A stretch of DNA of 51,413 nt from Clostridia bacterium (lineage in GTDB: Bacteria; Bacillota; Clostridia; Oscillospirales; Acutalibacteraceae). Position 1 is the first letter of the stretch; every line of letters begins with the position of its first letter. Positions 8,519 to 16,942 of the stretch are shown here, piece by piece. The stretch spans positions 1 to 51,413 of the forward strand of contig JAFQIG010000068.1 in NCBI GenBank assembly GCA_017397655.1, written 5' to 3'. The position numbers were made by a program, and so were the translations under genes. A model generated the notes under the pieces. That model did not search any database and had not been told where the DNA came from. It saw only the letters and a program-made list of their open reading frames with translations.

Positions 8519-9343
8519 ATGAAGCTCGGTATTATCAACGGTTGGACCGAAGACAGCTTTAAATATGTCCATGATAAGGGACTTGAGGCAGTCGAATTTT
8601 GCGTTAATCACAACTATAACAGCAAGGAATTTCTTGACAGCGTTGATGCGATCAAGTCATATTCCGAAAAATACAACGTTGCTGTAGGGTCAATGGGCAG
8701 ATGGGGTATGAAGCGTGTTGACGAAAACGGCGACATCATTCCCGAAGCACTTCAGGACGACTATAACATCATTGATGCGGCCTCAAAGCTCGGTTGTCCC
8801 GTGTTCAACTGCGGTTGTAATCCTGTAGAGGGCAAGTCCTTCCCCGAAAACTGCAGAATCGCCGTAAACTATTTTTCAAAGCTTCTCGACTATGCCCGTG
8901 ACAAGGGTGTCAAGATCGCTGTCTACAACTGCGATTGGGAAAACTTTGTTGTTACTCCCGAAGCTTGGAATGTAGTTCTCAACGATCTCCCCGAGCTTGG
9001 CATCAAGTACGATCCCTCTCATTGTATATCAAGAAACGGTGACTATCTTGCTGAAATGATGAACTGGGGACACAGAATTTATCACTTCCATCTCAAGGGA
9101 ACACTTTATATCAACGGTATTCACTACGATGATCCGCCTGCAGGACTTGATATGATCAATTGGCGTCCCGTAATGGCTCTTCTGTACATCAAGGGCTATG
9201 ACGGAATGATATCAATAGAACCGCATTCAAGTGTATGGAAGGGCGATCTCGGTCAGTGGGGCGTTGATTATACAATAGGCTTTATTCGTCCTTTTATCAG
9301 AAAAACAGGTGATGCAGAGCAGGCATCTCCGTATATGCCGTAA
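8519..9343 (+). CDS. Sugar phosphate isomerase/epimerase-like TIM-barrel protein
   Basis: A 274-aa cytoplasmic protein of the xylose-isomerase-like TIM-barrel superfamily (AP endonuclease 2 fold). Recognisable elements are GLEAVEFCVNHNYNS near the N-terminus, the FNCGCNPVEGKSFPENC stretch, LGIKYDPSHC (a metal-binding Asp/His strand), IYHFHLKG and the late SIEPHSS with a likely metal-ligand Glu. The family isomerises or epimerises sugars, inositols or their derivatives; the substrate cannot be assigned. The start at 8519 follows AAGGAG; the upstream in-frame start at 8480 lacks a ribosome binding site. First gene of an operon with a phosphoesterase and a GPH transporter, which suggests one imported sugar or glycoside is handled. 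Confidence 0.8.
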   Translation: MKLGIINGWTEDSFKYVHDKGLEAVEFCVNHNYNSKEFLDSVDAIKSYSEKYNVAVGSMGRWGMKRVDENGDIIPEALQDDYNIIDAASKLGCPVFNCGCNPVEGKSFPENCRIAVNYFSKLLDYARDKGVKIAVYNCDWENFVVTPEAWNVVLNDLPELGIKYDPSHCISRNGDYLAEMMNWGHRIYHFHLKGTLYINGIHYDDPPAGLDMINWRPVMALLYIKGYDGMISIEPHSSVWKGDLGQWGVDYTIGFIRPFIRKTGDAEQASPYMP

Positions 9344-9358
9344 TTTCAGTCAAAATGT

Positions 9359-9385
9359 GGGAGGGTGAGTCTTGTTTGCCCTCCC
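9359..9385 (+). terminator. Weak hairpin between operon genes
   Basis: GGGAGGG (9359-9365) pairs perfectly with CCCTCCC (9379-9385) across a 13-base loop. Only a poor T tract (TGTTATTT) follows, so it could be a partial terminator or an mRNA-stabilising hairpin. Confidence 0.4.
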
Positions 9386-9404
9386 TGTTATTTGAGGTGT
9401 TAAA

Positions 9405-10166
9405 ATGAAATTTTTGGCTGTAACCGATCTTCACTATGCGGACAAAGCGTTGGGTGAGGGTGACAGACATCATTCTCAGTCGCTCGAAAGGCTGAAAGAA
9501 GCTCTTAAATATTGTGATGACTGTGATTTTATCATCAATTTAGGCGATACGGCAGATTCGTTTTCCGAGTCAAGAGATCAGCGAACGCTGTTAAGCGAGG
9601 TCAAGGCGGTTCTTGACGCAAGCGGCAAACCGTATTATAACATCATCGGCAATCATGATACATCTATTGTCAAGACGGAATTTTATACTCTTTTCAACAT
9701 GAAAAACAGATATTACGCCTTTGATACAACCGAGTACAGAATAATCGTTCTTGATGCTTGTCTCAATGATGTCAATGATCCCATCCCGAAAGAGGAAATA
9801 ATCTGGGATGACTGTTATATTGACGGGGAGCAGAAAAACTGGCTTGTTACTCAGCTTCGTGATTCTGACAAAAAGGTGATTGTTTTTACCCATGTTCCCT
9901 TTATGCTGTCTGAAAGAGAGACGGATGATCCGCATCTGATCAAAAACAGGGACGAGATTATGGATGTTTTTGAAAAAAGCGGAAAGGTTTCGGCGGTGTT
10001 CTCGGGTCATTATCACAGCGGCACATACGGCAAAAGCGGCGGTATACATTACGTAACCTTTGCTTCGATGTGTGTTGGAGATAAAAACAGCTTTGCAGTT
10101 GTCGAAGCCGGTGAAAACTCGATTGTGATAAACGGATTCGGAAACATTCCGTCATATACATTATGA
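9405..10166 (+). CDS. Calcineurin-like metallophosphoesterase
   Basis: A 253-aa protein with the complete metallophosphoesterase motif series: DLHYAD (D-x-H) at the N-terminus, NLGDTAD (GD) near residue 47, IGNHD, FTHVPF and SGHYHSG. These residues bind a dinuclear metal centre that hydrolyses phosphomonoesters or diesters. No signal peptide or membrane segment is seen, so it is likely cytoplasmic. Position between a sugar isomerase-like gene and a GPH sugar transporter suggests dephosphorylation of a sugar phosphate or glycerophosphodiester derivative, but the substrate is not deducible. The ATG at 9405 follows TTGAGGTG. Confidence 0.85.
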   Translation: MKFLAVTDLHYADKALGEGDRHHSQSLERLKEALKYCDDCDFIINLGDTADSFSESRDQRTLLSEVKAVLDASGKPYYNIIGNHDTSIVKTEFYTLFNMKNRYYAFDTTEYRIIVLDACLNDVNDPIPKEEIIWDDCYIDGEQKNWLVTQLRDSDKKVIVFTHVPFMLSERETDDPHLIKNRDEIMDVFEKSGKVSAVFSGHYHSGTYGKSGGIHYVTFASMCVGDKNSFAVVEAGENSIVINGFGNIPSYTL

Positions 10167-10180
10167 GAGGTGAATCTTAA

Positions 10181-11668
10181 GTGCAAAACTATATACCGAA
10201 AAAAGAGTTCAGAGCGTACGCAATAGCGGCTATGGGACAATGTCTTGTCTACAGCTGTATGTCCAGCTACATAACCGACTATTATATGAGCGTTTTGAGA
10301 CTTTCTCCGATTTTTGTTCTGCTTCTGATGCTTCTGGCAAGAGTCTGGGATGCAATCAACGACCCTATGATGGGAATGATCGTTGACAGACATACTACAA
10401 AATGGGGCAGAATGAAGCCGTATGCAGCGATAACCGCTGTACCTATCGGCGTTTTTACCGTTCTTATGTTCTGGAATCCGGGACTTGAGAACACGGCATT
10501 ATACGTTTATTCAGCATTTATTTATGTAATGTGGGGAATGATTTACACATCAAGTGATGTGCCTTACTGGAGCGAAGCTAACGTTATGACCCCGAATCCC
10601 GATGAGCGTGGTAAACTCATCTCGTGGGGACGTACACTCGGCGGCGTGGGTACGGGTATTGCAACGGTTCTGCCGCTTGCAATAGGTCCCATCCTTGCAA
10701 AGCTTATGGAAGGTGCTTCAACAGAAGCTATTGAAGAGGGCAAATACTTCTATACGGCACTTATTGCTTCGGTTGTCGGTATGGCGATCTTTTCCACTGC
10801 TTCGTTCACAACAAAGGAACGTATTGTTGTTCCCAATACAAAGAAAAAAGCAAAGGGCGAGCAATCGACTCTTTCACGTATATTTAAATGTAAGCCGCTT
10901 ATGCTGGTTGTTACGATGGGCATCCTCAGCTTCGGCAGATATATGCTGCAGGCGGCGGCTGTTCATGTCGGACGTTACGGCTTTTATATGGGACCCGATC
11001 CTGCAGGTCTGTCTCCTGCAGAGCTGCAGCTTGCCGTTCAGGCAAGTATTTCCAAGGTAACAATGATCATTCAGGCGTGCGCCGCTATCGGTATGTTCGG
11101 CTCGATGGTTGTTTTGCCGTTCCTGTATAAAAAATTCAACTATAAGCAGCTTGTGATCTATACGTGTCTCGGCGGCTTTGTTGCAAGCATACTGACGTGT
11201 ATCGTTGGTTGGCAGACACAGAATCTCTGGATTTGCGTACCGTTTATGATTATTGCGAGCATCCCTCTCGGAGTAATCAATGTTGTATCTTATGCAATGG
11301 TTTGTGACAGTCTGGATTATATGGAATGGGAAACAGGCCACCGCGACAACGCGCTCGGCTCTGCTTGCCAATCCTTTGTTAACAAGCTCGGCAATGCAAT
11401 GACAACGGTTCTGATAATCGTAATGTATATGGCGGTCGATCTTGATATCGGCAGTATGTACAGCAAGAGTGCGGTTATCCTTGCAACGGATCTGACACAA
11501 GGTCAGAACTTTGCAATGTTCTCACTCGTTACGCTCGTTCCCGGTATCAGCTTGCTTCTGTGTGCAATCCCGATCTTCTTCTACGACATAGTAGGTGAGA
11601 AGAAAGACAGAATTGTTCGTGAGCTTGCGGCTCAGAGAGAGAAAAAAGGCTCGGTTGTAGCAGGTTAA
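10181..11668 (+). CDS. GPH-family sugar/glycoside cation symporter (MFS)
   Basis: A 495-aa protein with about 12 membrane segments. RVWDAINDPMMGMIVD near residue 47 is the hallmark of glycoside-pentoside-hexuronide:cation symporters such as MelB. DSLDYMEWETGHRDNALG in the C-terminal half is the matching family motif. These permeases import glycosides or pentoses with Na+ or H+. It starts at GTG 10181, 14 bases after the phosphoesterase stop, with GAGAGGTG as the ribosome binding site. It is the last gene of its operon; a strong shared terminator follows. A related transporter is at 33221. Confidence 0.85.
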   Translation: MQNYIPKKEFRAYAIAAMGQCLVYSCMSSYITDYYMSVLRLSPIFVLLLMLLARVWDAINDPMMGMIVDRHTTKWGRMKPYAAITAVPIGVFTVLMFWNPGLENTALYVYSAFIYVMWGMIYTSSDVPYWSEANVMTPNPDERGKLISWGRTLGGVGTGIATVLPLAIGPILAKLMEGASTEAIEEGKYFYTALIASVVGMAIFSTASFTTKERIVVPNTKKKAKGEQSTLSRIFKCKPLMLVVTMGILSFGRYMLQAAAVHVGRYGFYMGPDPAGLSPAELQLAVQASISKVTMIIQACAAIGMFGSMVVLPFLYKKFNYKQLVIYTCLGGFVASILTCIVGWQTQNLWICVPFMIIASIPLGVINVVSYAMVCDSLDYMEWETGHRDNALGSACQSFVNKLGNAMTTVLIIVMYMAVDLDIGSMYSKSAVILATDLTQGQNFAMFSLVTLVPGISLLLCAIPIFFYDIVGEKKDRIVRELAAQREKKGSVVAG

Positions 11669-11679
11669 TAAAAATTTGG

Positions 11680-11711
11680 GGGTCTGTAGAAACTTTTGTT
11701 TCTACAGACCC
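11680..11711. terminator. Bidirectional terminator between GPH transporter and nagB
   Basis: Perfect 14-bp stem GGGTCTGTAGAAAC / GTTTCTACAGACCC with a TTTT loop, between convergent genes. The minus-strand reading is followed by an AT-rich tract with TTTTTAT. The plus-strand side has only a broken T tract, so it may stop nagB transcription better. Confidence 0.8.
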
Positions 11712-11717
11712 TCGTTC

Positions 11718-12437
11718 TTATTTTATAAGCTTTGCTGAGTTTTCGTCAATATAGAGTGACCAGTCGGGATGTGTACGAAGCATTGTTGCGGGAACCATAT
11801 TGGAAATTTCGTTATTGAGTGTTGCGTAGATTGCCTTTGCTTTTACCTCGTGAGGAACGCAGGTGATGATTTTTTTACACTTGAGAATCTGATAAACTGT
11901 CATCGAAATTGCCTGCTTCGGAACATCGTCAATTGTGGGGAACCAGCCTTCGCCGACCTGCTGATTCTTGCACGCATCGTCAAGGTTAACAACGATATAA
12001 GCTTCTTTGGTATCAAAATCTGCAGGCGGATCGTTGAAGGCGATATGACCGTTTTCGCCGATGCCGATGAGTCCCAGATCGACATCCTTTTCACGAAGAA
12101 GACGTGTCAGCTCCGGAATGCTGTCGGGATTGCCGTCAACGAGGTGATAGTCAAGCAGGTTGATCTTTGAGATAAATCTCTCTTTCAGGTATTTGCGGAA
12201 GCTTGCAATGTGTGATTCAGGCAGACCGACATATTCGTCAAGGTGGAACATCTCTACCTTTGACCAGTCAACGTCCGATTCGATCAGAGCCGAAAGAGTC
12301 TCAAACTGGGAAGAGCCTGTTGACAGGACGATTCTGGCATAGCCGTTTTTCCCGATGACTTCGTTAAGGTAAGCGGCGGCTTGTGTGGCGGCCTTTTTGC
12401 CGAGATCGGCAGCATCCTTGCAAATGTTGATATTCAT
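11718..12437 (-). CDS. nagB: Glucosamine-6-phosphate deaminase
   Basis: A 239-aa protein, typical of the shorter Bacillota NagB. It has ARIVLSTGSSQFETL (phosphate-binding loop), VEMFHLDEYVGL, and DLGLIGIGENGHIAFNDPPADF with the catalytic Asp/Glu/His residues. It converts glucosamine-6-phosphate to fructose-6-phosphate and ammonia in the cytoplasm, the entry of amino sugars into glycolysis. The ribosome binding site GGAGGG precedes the ATG at 12437. It is the last gene of a minus-strand operon behind a lipoprotein gene (18-base gap) and queT. It fits the amino-sugar catabolism suggested by the GH109-like and kinase genes at 45-47 kb. No nagA is in the window. Confidence 0.93.
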   Translation of the reverse strand: MNINICKDAADLGKKAATQAAAYLNEVIGKNGYARIVLSTGSSQFETLSALIESDVDWSKVEMFHLDEYVGLPESHIASFRKYLKERFISKINLLDYHLVDGNPDSIPELTRLLREKDVDLGLIGIGENGHIAFNDPPADFDTKEAYIVVNLDDACKNQQVGEGWFPTIDDVPKQAISMTVYQILKCKKIITCVPHEVKAKAIYATLNNEISNMVPATMLRTHPDWSLYIDENSAKLIK

Positions 12438-12455
12438 AGTTTTCCCTCCGATATA

Positions 12456-13166
12456 TTAGAAATAATTTTTGACAGCATCAATAAATTCCTGTTCAGACAT
12501 ACCCGATTCACCGACGGAATACAGTATATCAAGCAAAAGCAGATCTGTATCCGTTATGTATGGCGCAGGCTCAGAAACGGAAAGTGCGGAATCAAGCGTT
12601 GTTTCACACTTGTTCAAAAAGCCGCAGACTCTTAAAAGAGAGGCGGATAAAAGTGCAAAACGTTCATCTTCAGTCAGGGTATGGGGTACGGTAATCTCTG
12701 CACCGCTGACTGTGCCGTATTGGCTGTATTTTATAACAAAGCTTTCGTCATCGCCGTAATTTACTGTATAATCCGCTTCGCTCGGCAGCACTTCCTTAAT
12801 ACCGACAAATGACGCAACGCTGTTAAGCATTTCACACACCCTGTCAAGGGCATCGATATCTGCAGCGGTATAGCTGCCCGTCAACGCAACCTTAACGGTG
12901 TCCGACGGCAAAGAAACTGTTGTGTGGTCGGAAGAAAAAAGCGTTTTTCTGAAAAAGCTTTCGATATCGGAAAAATTGATTGCATCGGAATCAAAAACTT
13001 TTGTTTCACCGATGTAATCGGGGTTTATTATAACGCTTGTGGGTGAAGTGTCCCGATGGGTAATTTCAAAATCAGAAGAAAAAGGTTCTGATGCATCATC
13101 TGTATCGGTACACGATGTCAGAAAGAGAAGTGAAAAAATCAGTAAAAATATAAAAAGTTTCTTCAT
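12456..13166 (-). CDS. Putative lipoprotein of unknown function
   Basis: A 236-aa protein with a lipoprotein signal: MKKLFIFLLIFSLLFLTSC, the lipobox LTSC placing the lipidated Cys at residue 19. A Ser/Asp/Thr-rich linker follows and then a folded region of about 190 residues with no motif I recognise. It should be anchored outside the cytoplasmic membrane. I chose ATG 13166 because AAGGTG lies six bases upstream; a GTG three codons earlier (13175) overlaps that site. It lies 10 bases after queT and 18 bases before nagB, so it is co-transcribed with both. Function unknown. Confidence 0.75.
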   Translation of the reverse strand: MKKLFIFLLIFSLLFLTSCTDTDDASEPFSSDFEITHRDTSPTSVIINPDYIGETKVFDSDAINFSDIESFFRKTLFSSDHTTVSLPSDTVKVALTGSYTAADIDALDRVCEMLNSVASFVGIKEVLPSEADYTVNYGDDESFVIKYSQYGTVSGAEITVPHTLTEDERFALLSASLLRVCGFLNKCETTLDSALSVSEPAPYITDTDLLLLDILYSVGESGMSEQEFIDAVKNYF

Positions 13167-13176
13167 AAAGTTCACC

Positions 13177-13671
13177 TTAATGAATATTTTTAAAGATGTA
13201 CTTTGAATATTTGTTTAAGGAGAAAAGGAGAATCATTCCGAGAACACCTGCCGACAGCACCTCGCCGATACCGACGGTTGTCATCAGATAAGGCAGAGAA
13301 TCGGGGGCGCCGTAGGTATATCGTAAAACAAACGGAACTATCAGCGTGTTGAAAAAGATCGGCGGCACGGGAGACAGCCATTTGTATTTTCGCAGAAGAT
13401 AAGTGAATATTGCACCAAGGAGTGTTGCGATACTGCCGAAAATGACATCCCACAGGGCACATCCCGTAATGATGTTAGCGATAATACAACCGACAAACAA
13501 GCCGGGAATAGCAGCGGAAGTGAAGTAGGGCAGAATCGTCAGAGCTTCGGAAAATCTGACCTGAATCACGCCGTTTGAAAGACCGAAAACATTGGCAAGC
13601 AATGTCAGCGCAACATACATTGAGGCAATCAATGCGCCGTGTGCCATGTAAACGGTACTTTGTTTTTTCAT
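13177..13671 (-). CDS. queT: QueT family transporter (putative queuosine-precursor ECF S component)
   Basis: A 164-aa membrane protein with about five hydrophobic segments, starting MKKQSTVYMAHGALIASMYV. ALTLLANVFGLSNGVIQVRFSEALTI and the AIPGLFVGCIIANI region are typical of QueT, the substrate-binding S component of an energy-coupling-factor transporter thought to import queuosine precursors. The energising EcfA/T proteins are not in the window. ATG 13671 or GTG 13680 could be the start; neither has a strong ribosome binding site. The leader from the promoter is only about 25 bases, and no preQ1 riboswitch was found. First gene of an operon with the lipoprotein gene and nagB. Confidence 0.88.
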   Translation of the reverse strand: MKKQSTVYMAHGALIASMYVALTLLANVFGLSNGVIQVRFSEALTILPYFTSAAIPGLFVGCIIANIITGCALWDVIFGSIATLLGAIFTYLLRKYKWLSPVPPIFFNTLIVPFVLRYTYGAPDSLPYLMTTVGIGEVLSAGVLGMILLFSLNKYSKYIFKNIH

Positions 13672-13702
13672 TCTGTTCACATCCGAATTAAAAATATAAT
13701 AT

Positions 13703-13731
13703 ATAATAACATATTAAGGTGATAATTGCAA
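13703..13731 (-). promoter_or_regulatory. Promoter of the queT-nagB operon
   Basis: On the minus strand: TTGCAA (13731-13726), a 17-base spacer and TATTAT (13708-13703), about 30 bases ahead of queT. Confidence 0.65.
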
Positions 13732-13767
13732 GTAACGGTAATAAAGCTTTTGATTAAAAATAAATAC

Positions 13768-13795
13768 TTGTAAAATTTTTTAAATCTGTTATAAT
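13768..13795 (+). promoter_or_regulatory. Promoter of the polysaccharide cluster
   Basis: TTGTAA (13768-13773), a 16-base spacer and TATAAT (13790-13795), 34 bases ahead of the first glycosyltransferase gene. Confidence 0.6.
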
Positions 13796-13829
13796 TATAC
13801 TAAATATGTATGGGTAAGGGTGTGTCCTG

Positions 13830-14522
13830 ATGAAAATATCCGTTTGCATGGCGGCATACAGGGGCGAGGAATTTATTGAAGAACAGATAGGTTCCGTTTT
13901 GTCACAGCTTTGCGAATCGGATGAGCTGATTGTTTCCGATGATGCGCCCGGCGGCAAAACCGAACAAATTGTCAAAAGGCTTTCAAAGGACGATCCGAGG
14001 ATAAAATACATAAAAGGACCGTCAAAGGGCGTTGTCAGGAATTTTGAAAATGCATTGAATCACGCTGAGGGTGACATCATCTTTCTGTGTGATCAGGATG
14101 ATGTCTGGTGTGACGGAAAGGTGCGTAAAACTCTTGATGTGATAAGAGGCGGTGCCGATCTTGTACTGCATGATGCAAAGGTTACTGACGGCGATCTTAA
14201 TGTTATTTCGGAATCATTCTTTTCCGTTCATAACAGCAAGCAGGGTTTTTGGACAAATTTTATCAGAAACTCCTATATGGGATGCTGTATGGCATTTACA
14301 AAAGAAACCGCAAAGGCGGCGTTGCCGTTTCCCGACAATATCCCGATGCATGACCAATGGATAGGTCTTGTAGCGGAAAAAAGAGGCAAAGTAGTTTTTC
14401 TTGACGAAGCGCTGATACTTCACCGTCAGCATGGCAATAATGTTACGGGAGGCAGAACCTCCGCTATGCAAAAGCTTCTTTGGCGTACAGCGTTATTAAA
14501 GGCATTATTCCTCGCAAAATAA
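13830..14522 (+). CDS. Glycosyltransferase family 2 protein (short)
   Basis: A 230-aa GT2 (GT-A fold) enzyme. The N-terminus KISVCMAAYRGEEFIEEQIGSVLSQ is the standard nucleotide-sugar binding strand. SDELIVSDDAPGGKT follows, and IIFLCDQDDVWCDGK carries the DxD-type motif that binds the metal-nucleotide. PMHDQWIGLVAEKRGKVVFLDEALILHRQHGNNVTG is the acceptor side found in rhamnosyltransferase-like members. It probably adds one sugar to a lipid-linked surface glycan at the inner face of the membrane. Donor and acceptor are unknown. First gene of the cluster that includes an ABC exporter. Confidence 0.88.
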   Translation: MKISVCMAAYRGEEFIEEQIGSVLSQLCESDELIVSDDAPGGKTEQIVKRLSKDDPRIKYIKGPSKGVVRNFENALNHAEGDIIFLCDQDDVWCDGKVRKTLDVIRGGADLVLHDAKVTDGDLNVISESFFSVHNSKQGFWTNFIRNSYMGCCMAFTKETAKAALPFPDNIPMHDQWIGLVAEKRGKVVFLDEALILHRQHGNNVTGGRTSAMQKLLWRTALLKALFLAK

Positions 14523-14539
14523 TTTTACAGAGGTGCGAT

Positions 14540-15319
14540 ATGGCTGTTAATACAGTCTCCGGGTGTATTGTAACATACAACAATATGCGTACAATTGAAA
14601 AAACCGTGTCCACGCTTCTTGAATATACAAAAGGCGTTGACTTTACATTATACATACAGGACAACGACTCTACGGACGGTACTCCCGATTTTGTTATGAA
14701 AGCTTTTGCGGACGATCCGAGGGTAATCGTGACAAAAAGAGGAGTCAATGACGGCTTCGGTGCAGGTCACAACAGCGTTATCGGTATGATAGAATCCGAC
14801 TATCACGTTATCATCAATCCCGATATCGAAATCCGTTCTGATGTTATATCCGATATGGTCAGCTATATGGAACAAAACCGTGATATCGGTCTGCTGTCAC
14901 CGAGGATATGCTTCCCTGACGGCAGGGATCAGATTCTCGGCAAGCGTGACCCGAAGCTTTGCTATCTTATTGCAAGCAGAATGAGGAACGAAGCTTCTCC
15001 GAGCGATGCTCTTCGGGAATATGCAATGCTTGACTGTGATCTTTCAAAGCCTTGTGATATTGAGAATGCGACAGGCTGCTTTATGATGATACGTACAGAT
15101 GTTTTCAAGTCGATCGGCGGCTTTGACGGCAATTACTTTATGTACTTTGAGGATTGCGACATTACACGTACCGTAAGGCAGGATCACCGTGCCGTCTATT
15201 ATCCCGATACCATCGTTTATCACGTATGGGGCAGAGAGAGCAAAAAGAATCTGAGGCTCATGCTCGTTCAGATAAAGTCCATGTTCTACTACTTCAAAAA
15301 GTGGAGGAAGTATGGTTAA
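14540..15319 (+). CDS. Glycosyltransferase family 2 protein (rhamnosyltransferase-like)
   Basis: A 259-aa GT2 protein. It begins NTVSGCIVTYNNMRTIEKTV, with QDNDSTDGTPDFV and the characteristic DGFGAGHNSVI loop. HVIINPDIEIRSD supplies the DxD-like acidic motif. The ENATGCFMMIRTDVFKSIGG and FEDCDITRTVRQ segments are typical of WbbL-type rhamnosyltransferases. It likely extends a surface polysaccharide in the cytoplasm. The start at 14540 has AGAGGTG upstream; the longer frame from 14480 overlaps the previous gene. It overlaps the ABC permease gene by eight bases, so the two are translationally coupled. Confidence 0.88.
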   Translation: MAVNTVSGCIVTYNNMRTIEKTVSTLLEYTKGVDFTLYIQDNDSTDGTPDFVMKAFADDPRVIVTKRGVNDGFGAGHNSVIGMIESDYHVIINPDIEIRSDVISDMVSYMEQNRDIGLLSPRICFPDGRDQILGKRDPKLCYLIASRMRNEASPSDALREYAMLDCDLSKPCDIENATGCFMMIRTDVFKSIGGFDGNYFMYFEDCDITRTVRQDHRAVYYPDTIVYHVWGRESKKNLRLMLVQIKSMFYYFKKWRKYG

Positions 15320-16115
15320 GAATCTTTATAAGTACCGTTATCTGTTGTTTGAAATAGTTAAGAAGAATATCAAGCTCCAGTACAGAAATTCAGTACTCGG
15401 AGTTTTCTGGACTTTTCTGCAACCGCTTCTGACAACACTTGTTCTCGTGCTTGTTTTTTCCAACATTTTCGGCAGAAGCAGCGAAGAGGTGCTGAATTAC
15501 CCTGTATACCTGCTTTGCGGCAGACTGCTTTATGAATTCTATACCCAGTCAACCAAGCGTGCAATGAGGTCGATAAGGCTGTCGGCATCGGTTATCAAAA
15601 AGGTGTATATCCCGAAATATATCTATCCGATATCAAATGTTATTTCTACGATGATAACATTCCTTATCTCTATGCTGGTTCTGGTGTGCTTCATACTGTA
15701 TTTTCAGTTTTTTACGGACAATCCCGTCAACGTTTCGGGATATATGTTCCTGTCGCCCGTGCCGCTTCTGATACTTTTTGTACTGTGTATCGGTGTCGGA
15801 CTCATTCTGTCGGTGCTTGAGGTGTTCTTTAAGGATATCGAGTACCTTTATGATGTTTTTTGTATGCTGATATTTTATCTGACTCCGATATTCTACAACG
15901 TTTCTCAGCTTAATATCGAATCAAAGCTCGTTCTGACTGCATTAAAGCTCAATCCGCTTTATTCGATCGTTTCAATGTTCAGAAGCTGTGTGCTTTTCGG
16001 CAGAATGTGGGAGTGGAGTGACTTTTTATACGCATCCGTATTTGCTGTTGTTACCGTTATTATCGGTGCAGTCGCTTTTTATAAAAAACAGGATAAGTTT
16101 ATTCTGCATATTTAA
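15312..16115 (+). CDS. ABC-2 type polysaccharide exporter permease
   Basis: A 267-aa membrane protein with six predicted segments. The N-terminal amphipathic stretch, YRNSVLGVFWTFLQPLL, and late LKLNPLYSIVSMFRSCVLF are typical of TagG/Wzm/RfbA-type permeases. With the ATPase encoded next (12-base gap) it would move an undecaprenyl-linked teichoic acid or polysaccharide across the membrane. The substrate is inferred from the surrounding glycosyl- and glycerophosphotransferases. The ATG lies inside the preceding gene's 3' end. Confidence 0.9.
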   Translation: MVKNLYKYRYLLFEIVKKNIKLQYRNSVLGVFWTFLQPLLTTLVLVLVFSNIFGRSSEEVLNYPVYLLCGRLLYEFYTQSTKRAMRSIRLSASVIKKVYIPKYIYPISNVISTMITFLISMLVLVCFILYFQFFTDNPVNVSGYMFLSPVPLLILFVLCIGVGLILSVLEVFFKDIEYLYDVFCMLIFYLTPIFYNVSQLNIESKLVLTALKLNPLYSIVSMFRSCVLFGRMWEWSDFLYASVFAVVTVIIGAVAFYKKQDKFILHI

Positions 16116-16127
16116 GGAGGAACTCGG

Positions 16128-16880
16128 TTGAAAGAGACTTTACCCGCCGTTAAGGTAGAGAATGTCAGCGTGCTGTTCAACCTTAACAAGGAAAAAATAG
16201 ACAACCTTAAGGAATATTTTATCAAGCTTGTTACACGCAAGCTTCATTATACGGAATTCTGGGCGTTGACCGATGTGTCGTTTGAGATTATGCCGGGCGA
16301 AAGACTCGGTGTGCTCGGCTTTAACGGAGCAGGCAAAAGCACACTTTTGAAGGTCGTTGCAGGTGTTTTAAAGCCGACTAAAGGCTCTGTCAAGGTCAAC
16401 GGTGTTATTGCGCCGATGCTGGAGCTCGGTGCAGGATTCGATATGAACTACACGGGCAGAGAGAACATCTATCTCTACGGTGCCACTATGGGCTATTCCA
16501 GAAAGTTCATTGATTCCAAAATAGATGAGATTATCGAGTTCAGCGAATTGCAGGAGTTTATGAATGTTCCTGTCAAGAATTATTCTTCGGGTATGAGGGC
16601 GAGACTCGGCTTTTCGATAGCTACTGCCGTATGTCCCGAGGTGCTGATTCTTGACGAGGTGCTGTCCGTCGGCGATGCAAAGTTCAAGAAAAAGAGTGAA
16701 GCCAAGATCAAATCAATGTTTGACAAGGGTGTAACGGTTATCTTTGTATCGCACAATACCGATCAGGTCAGACGGCTGTGTACCAAGGCGATTCTTATCG
16801 AAAAGGGAAAGATCACGGCAAGCGGTACCGCAAAGGACGTTTGCGATATTTACGATGAAAAAGTAAACAAAAAGAAATAA
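16128..16880 (+). CDS. ABC exporter ATP-binding protein (TagH/Wzt-like, short form)
   Basis: A 250-aa ATPase with Walker A GFNGAGKST, Q-loop region, signature YSSGMRARLGFSIA, Walker B EVLILDEVLSVGD and the switch histidine in VIFVSHN. The N-terminal extension before the ATPase core (EYFIKLVTRKLHYTEFWALTD) is typical of polysaccharide and teichoic-acid exporters. It lacks the C-terminal glycan-binding domain of long Wzt proteins. Translation starts at TTG 16128, chosen because TAAGGAGGAAC lies just upstream and no ATG fits. It pairs with the permease at 15312. Confidence 0.92.
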   Translation: MKETLPAVKVENVSVLFNLNKEKIDNLKEYFIKLVTRKLHYTEFWALTDVSFEIMPGERLGVLGFNGAGKSTLLKVVAGVLKPTKGSVKVNGVIAPMLELGAGFDMNYTGRENIYLYGATMGYSRKFIDSKIDEIIEFSELQEFMNVPVKNYSSGMRARLGFSIATAVCPEVLILDEVLSVGDAKFKKKSEAKIKSMFDKGVTVIFVSHNTDQVRRLCTKAILIEKGKITASGTAKDVCDIYDEKVNKKK

Positions 16881-16887
16881 AAAATTC

Positions 16888-16911
16888 ACCGGGCGTTTGC
16901 TCGGTCTTTTT
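16888..16911 (+). terminator. Weak intrinsic terminator or attenuator within the cluster
   Basis: A 7-bp stem ACCGGGC / GCTCGGT (one wobble) with a GTTT loop, then CTTTTT. The next gene begins 32 bases later in the same direction, so it may only partly stop transcription. Confidence 0.5.
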
Positions 16912-16942
16912 GGTTGAATTCCGAACGGAAGGAGTGTGTGTT

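Noticed and set aside
13672-13725. preQ1 riboswitch ahead of queT
   Set aside because: The leader after the predicted promoter is only about 25 bases and AT-rich; no preQ1-type hairpin or A-rich tail fits.
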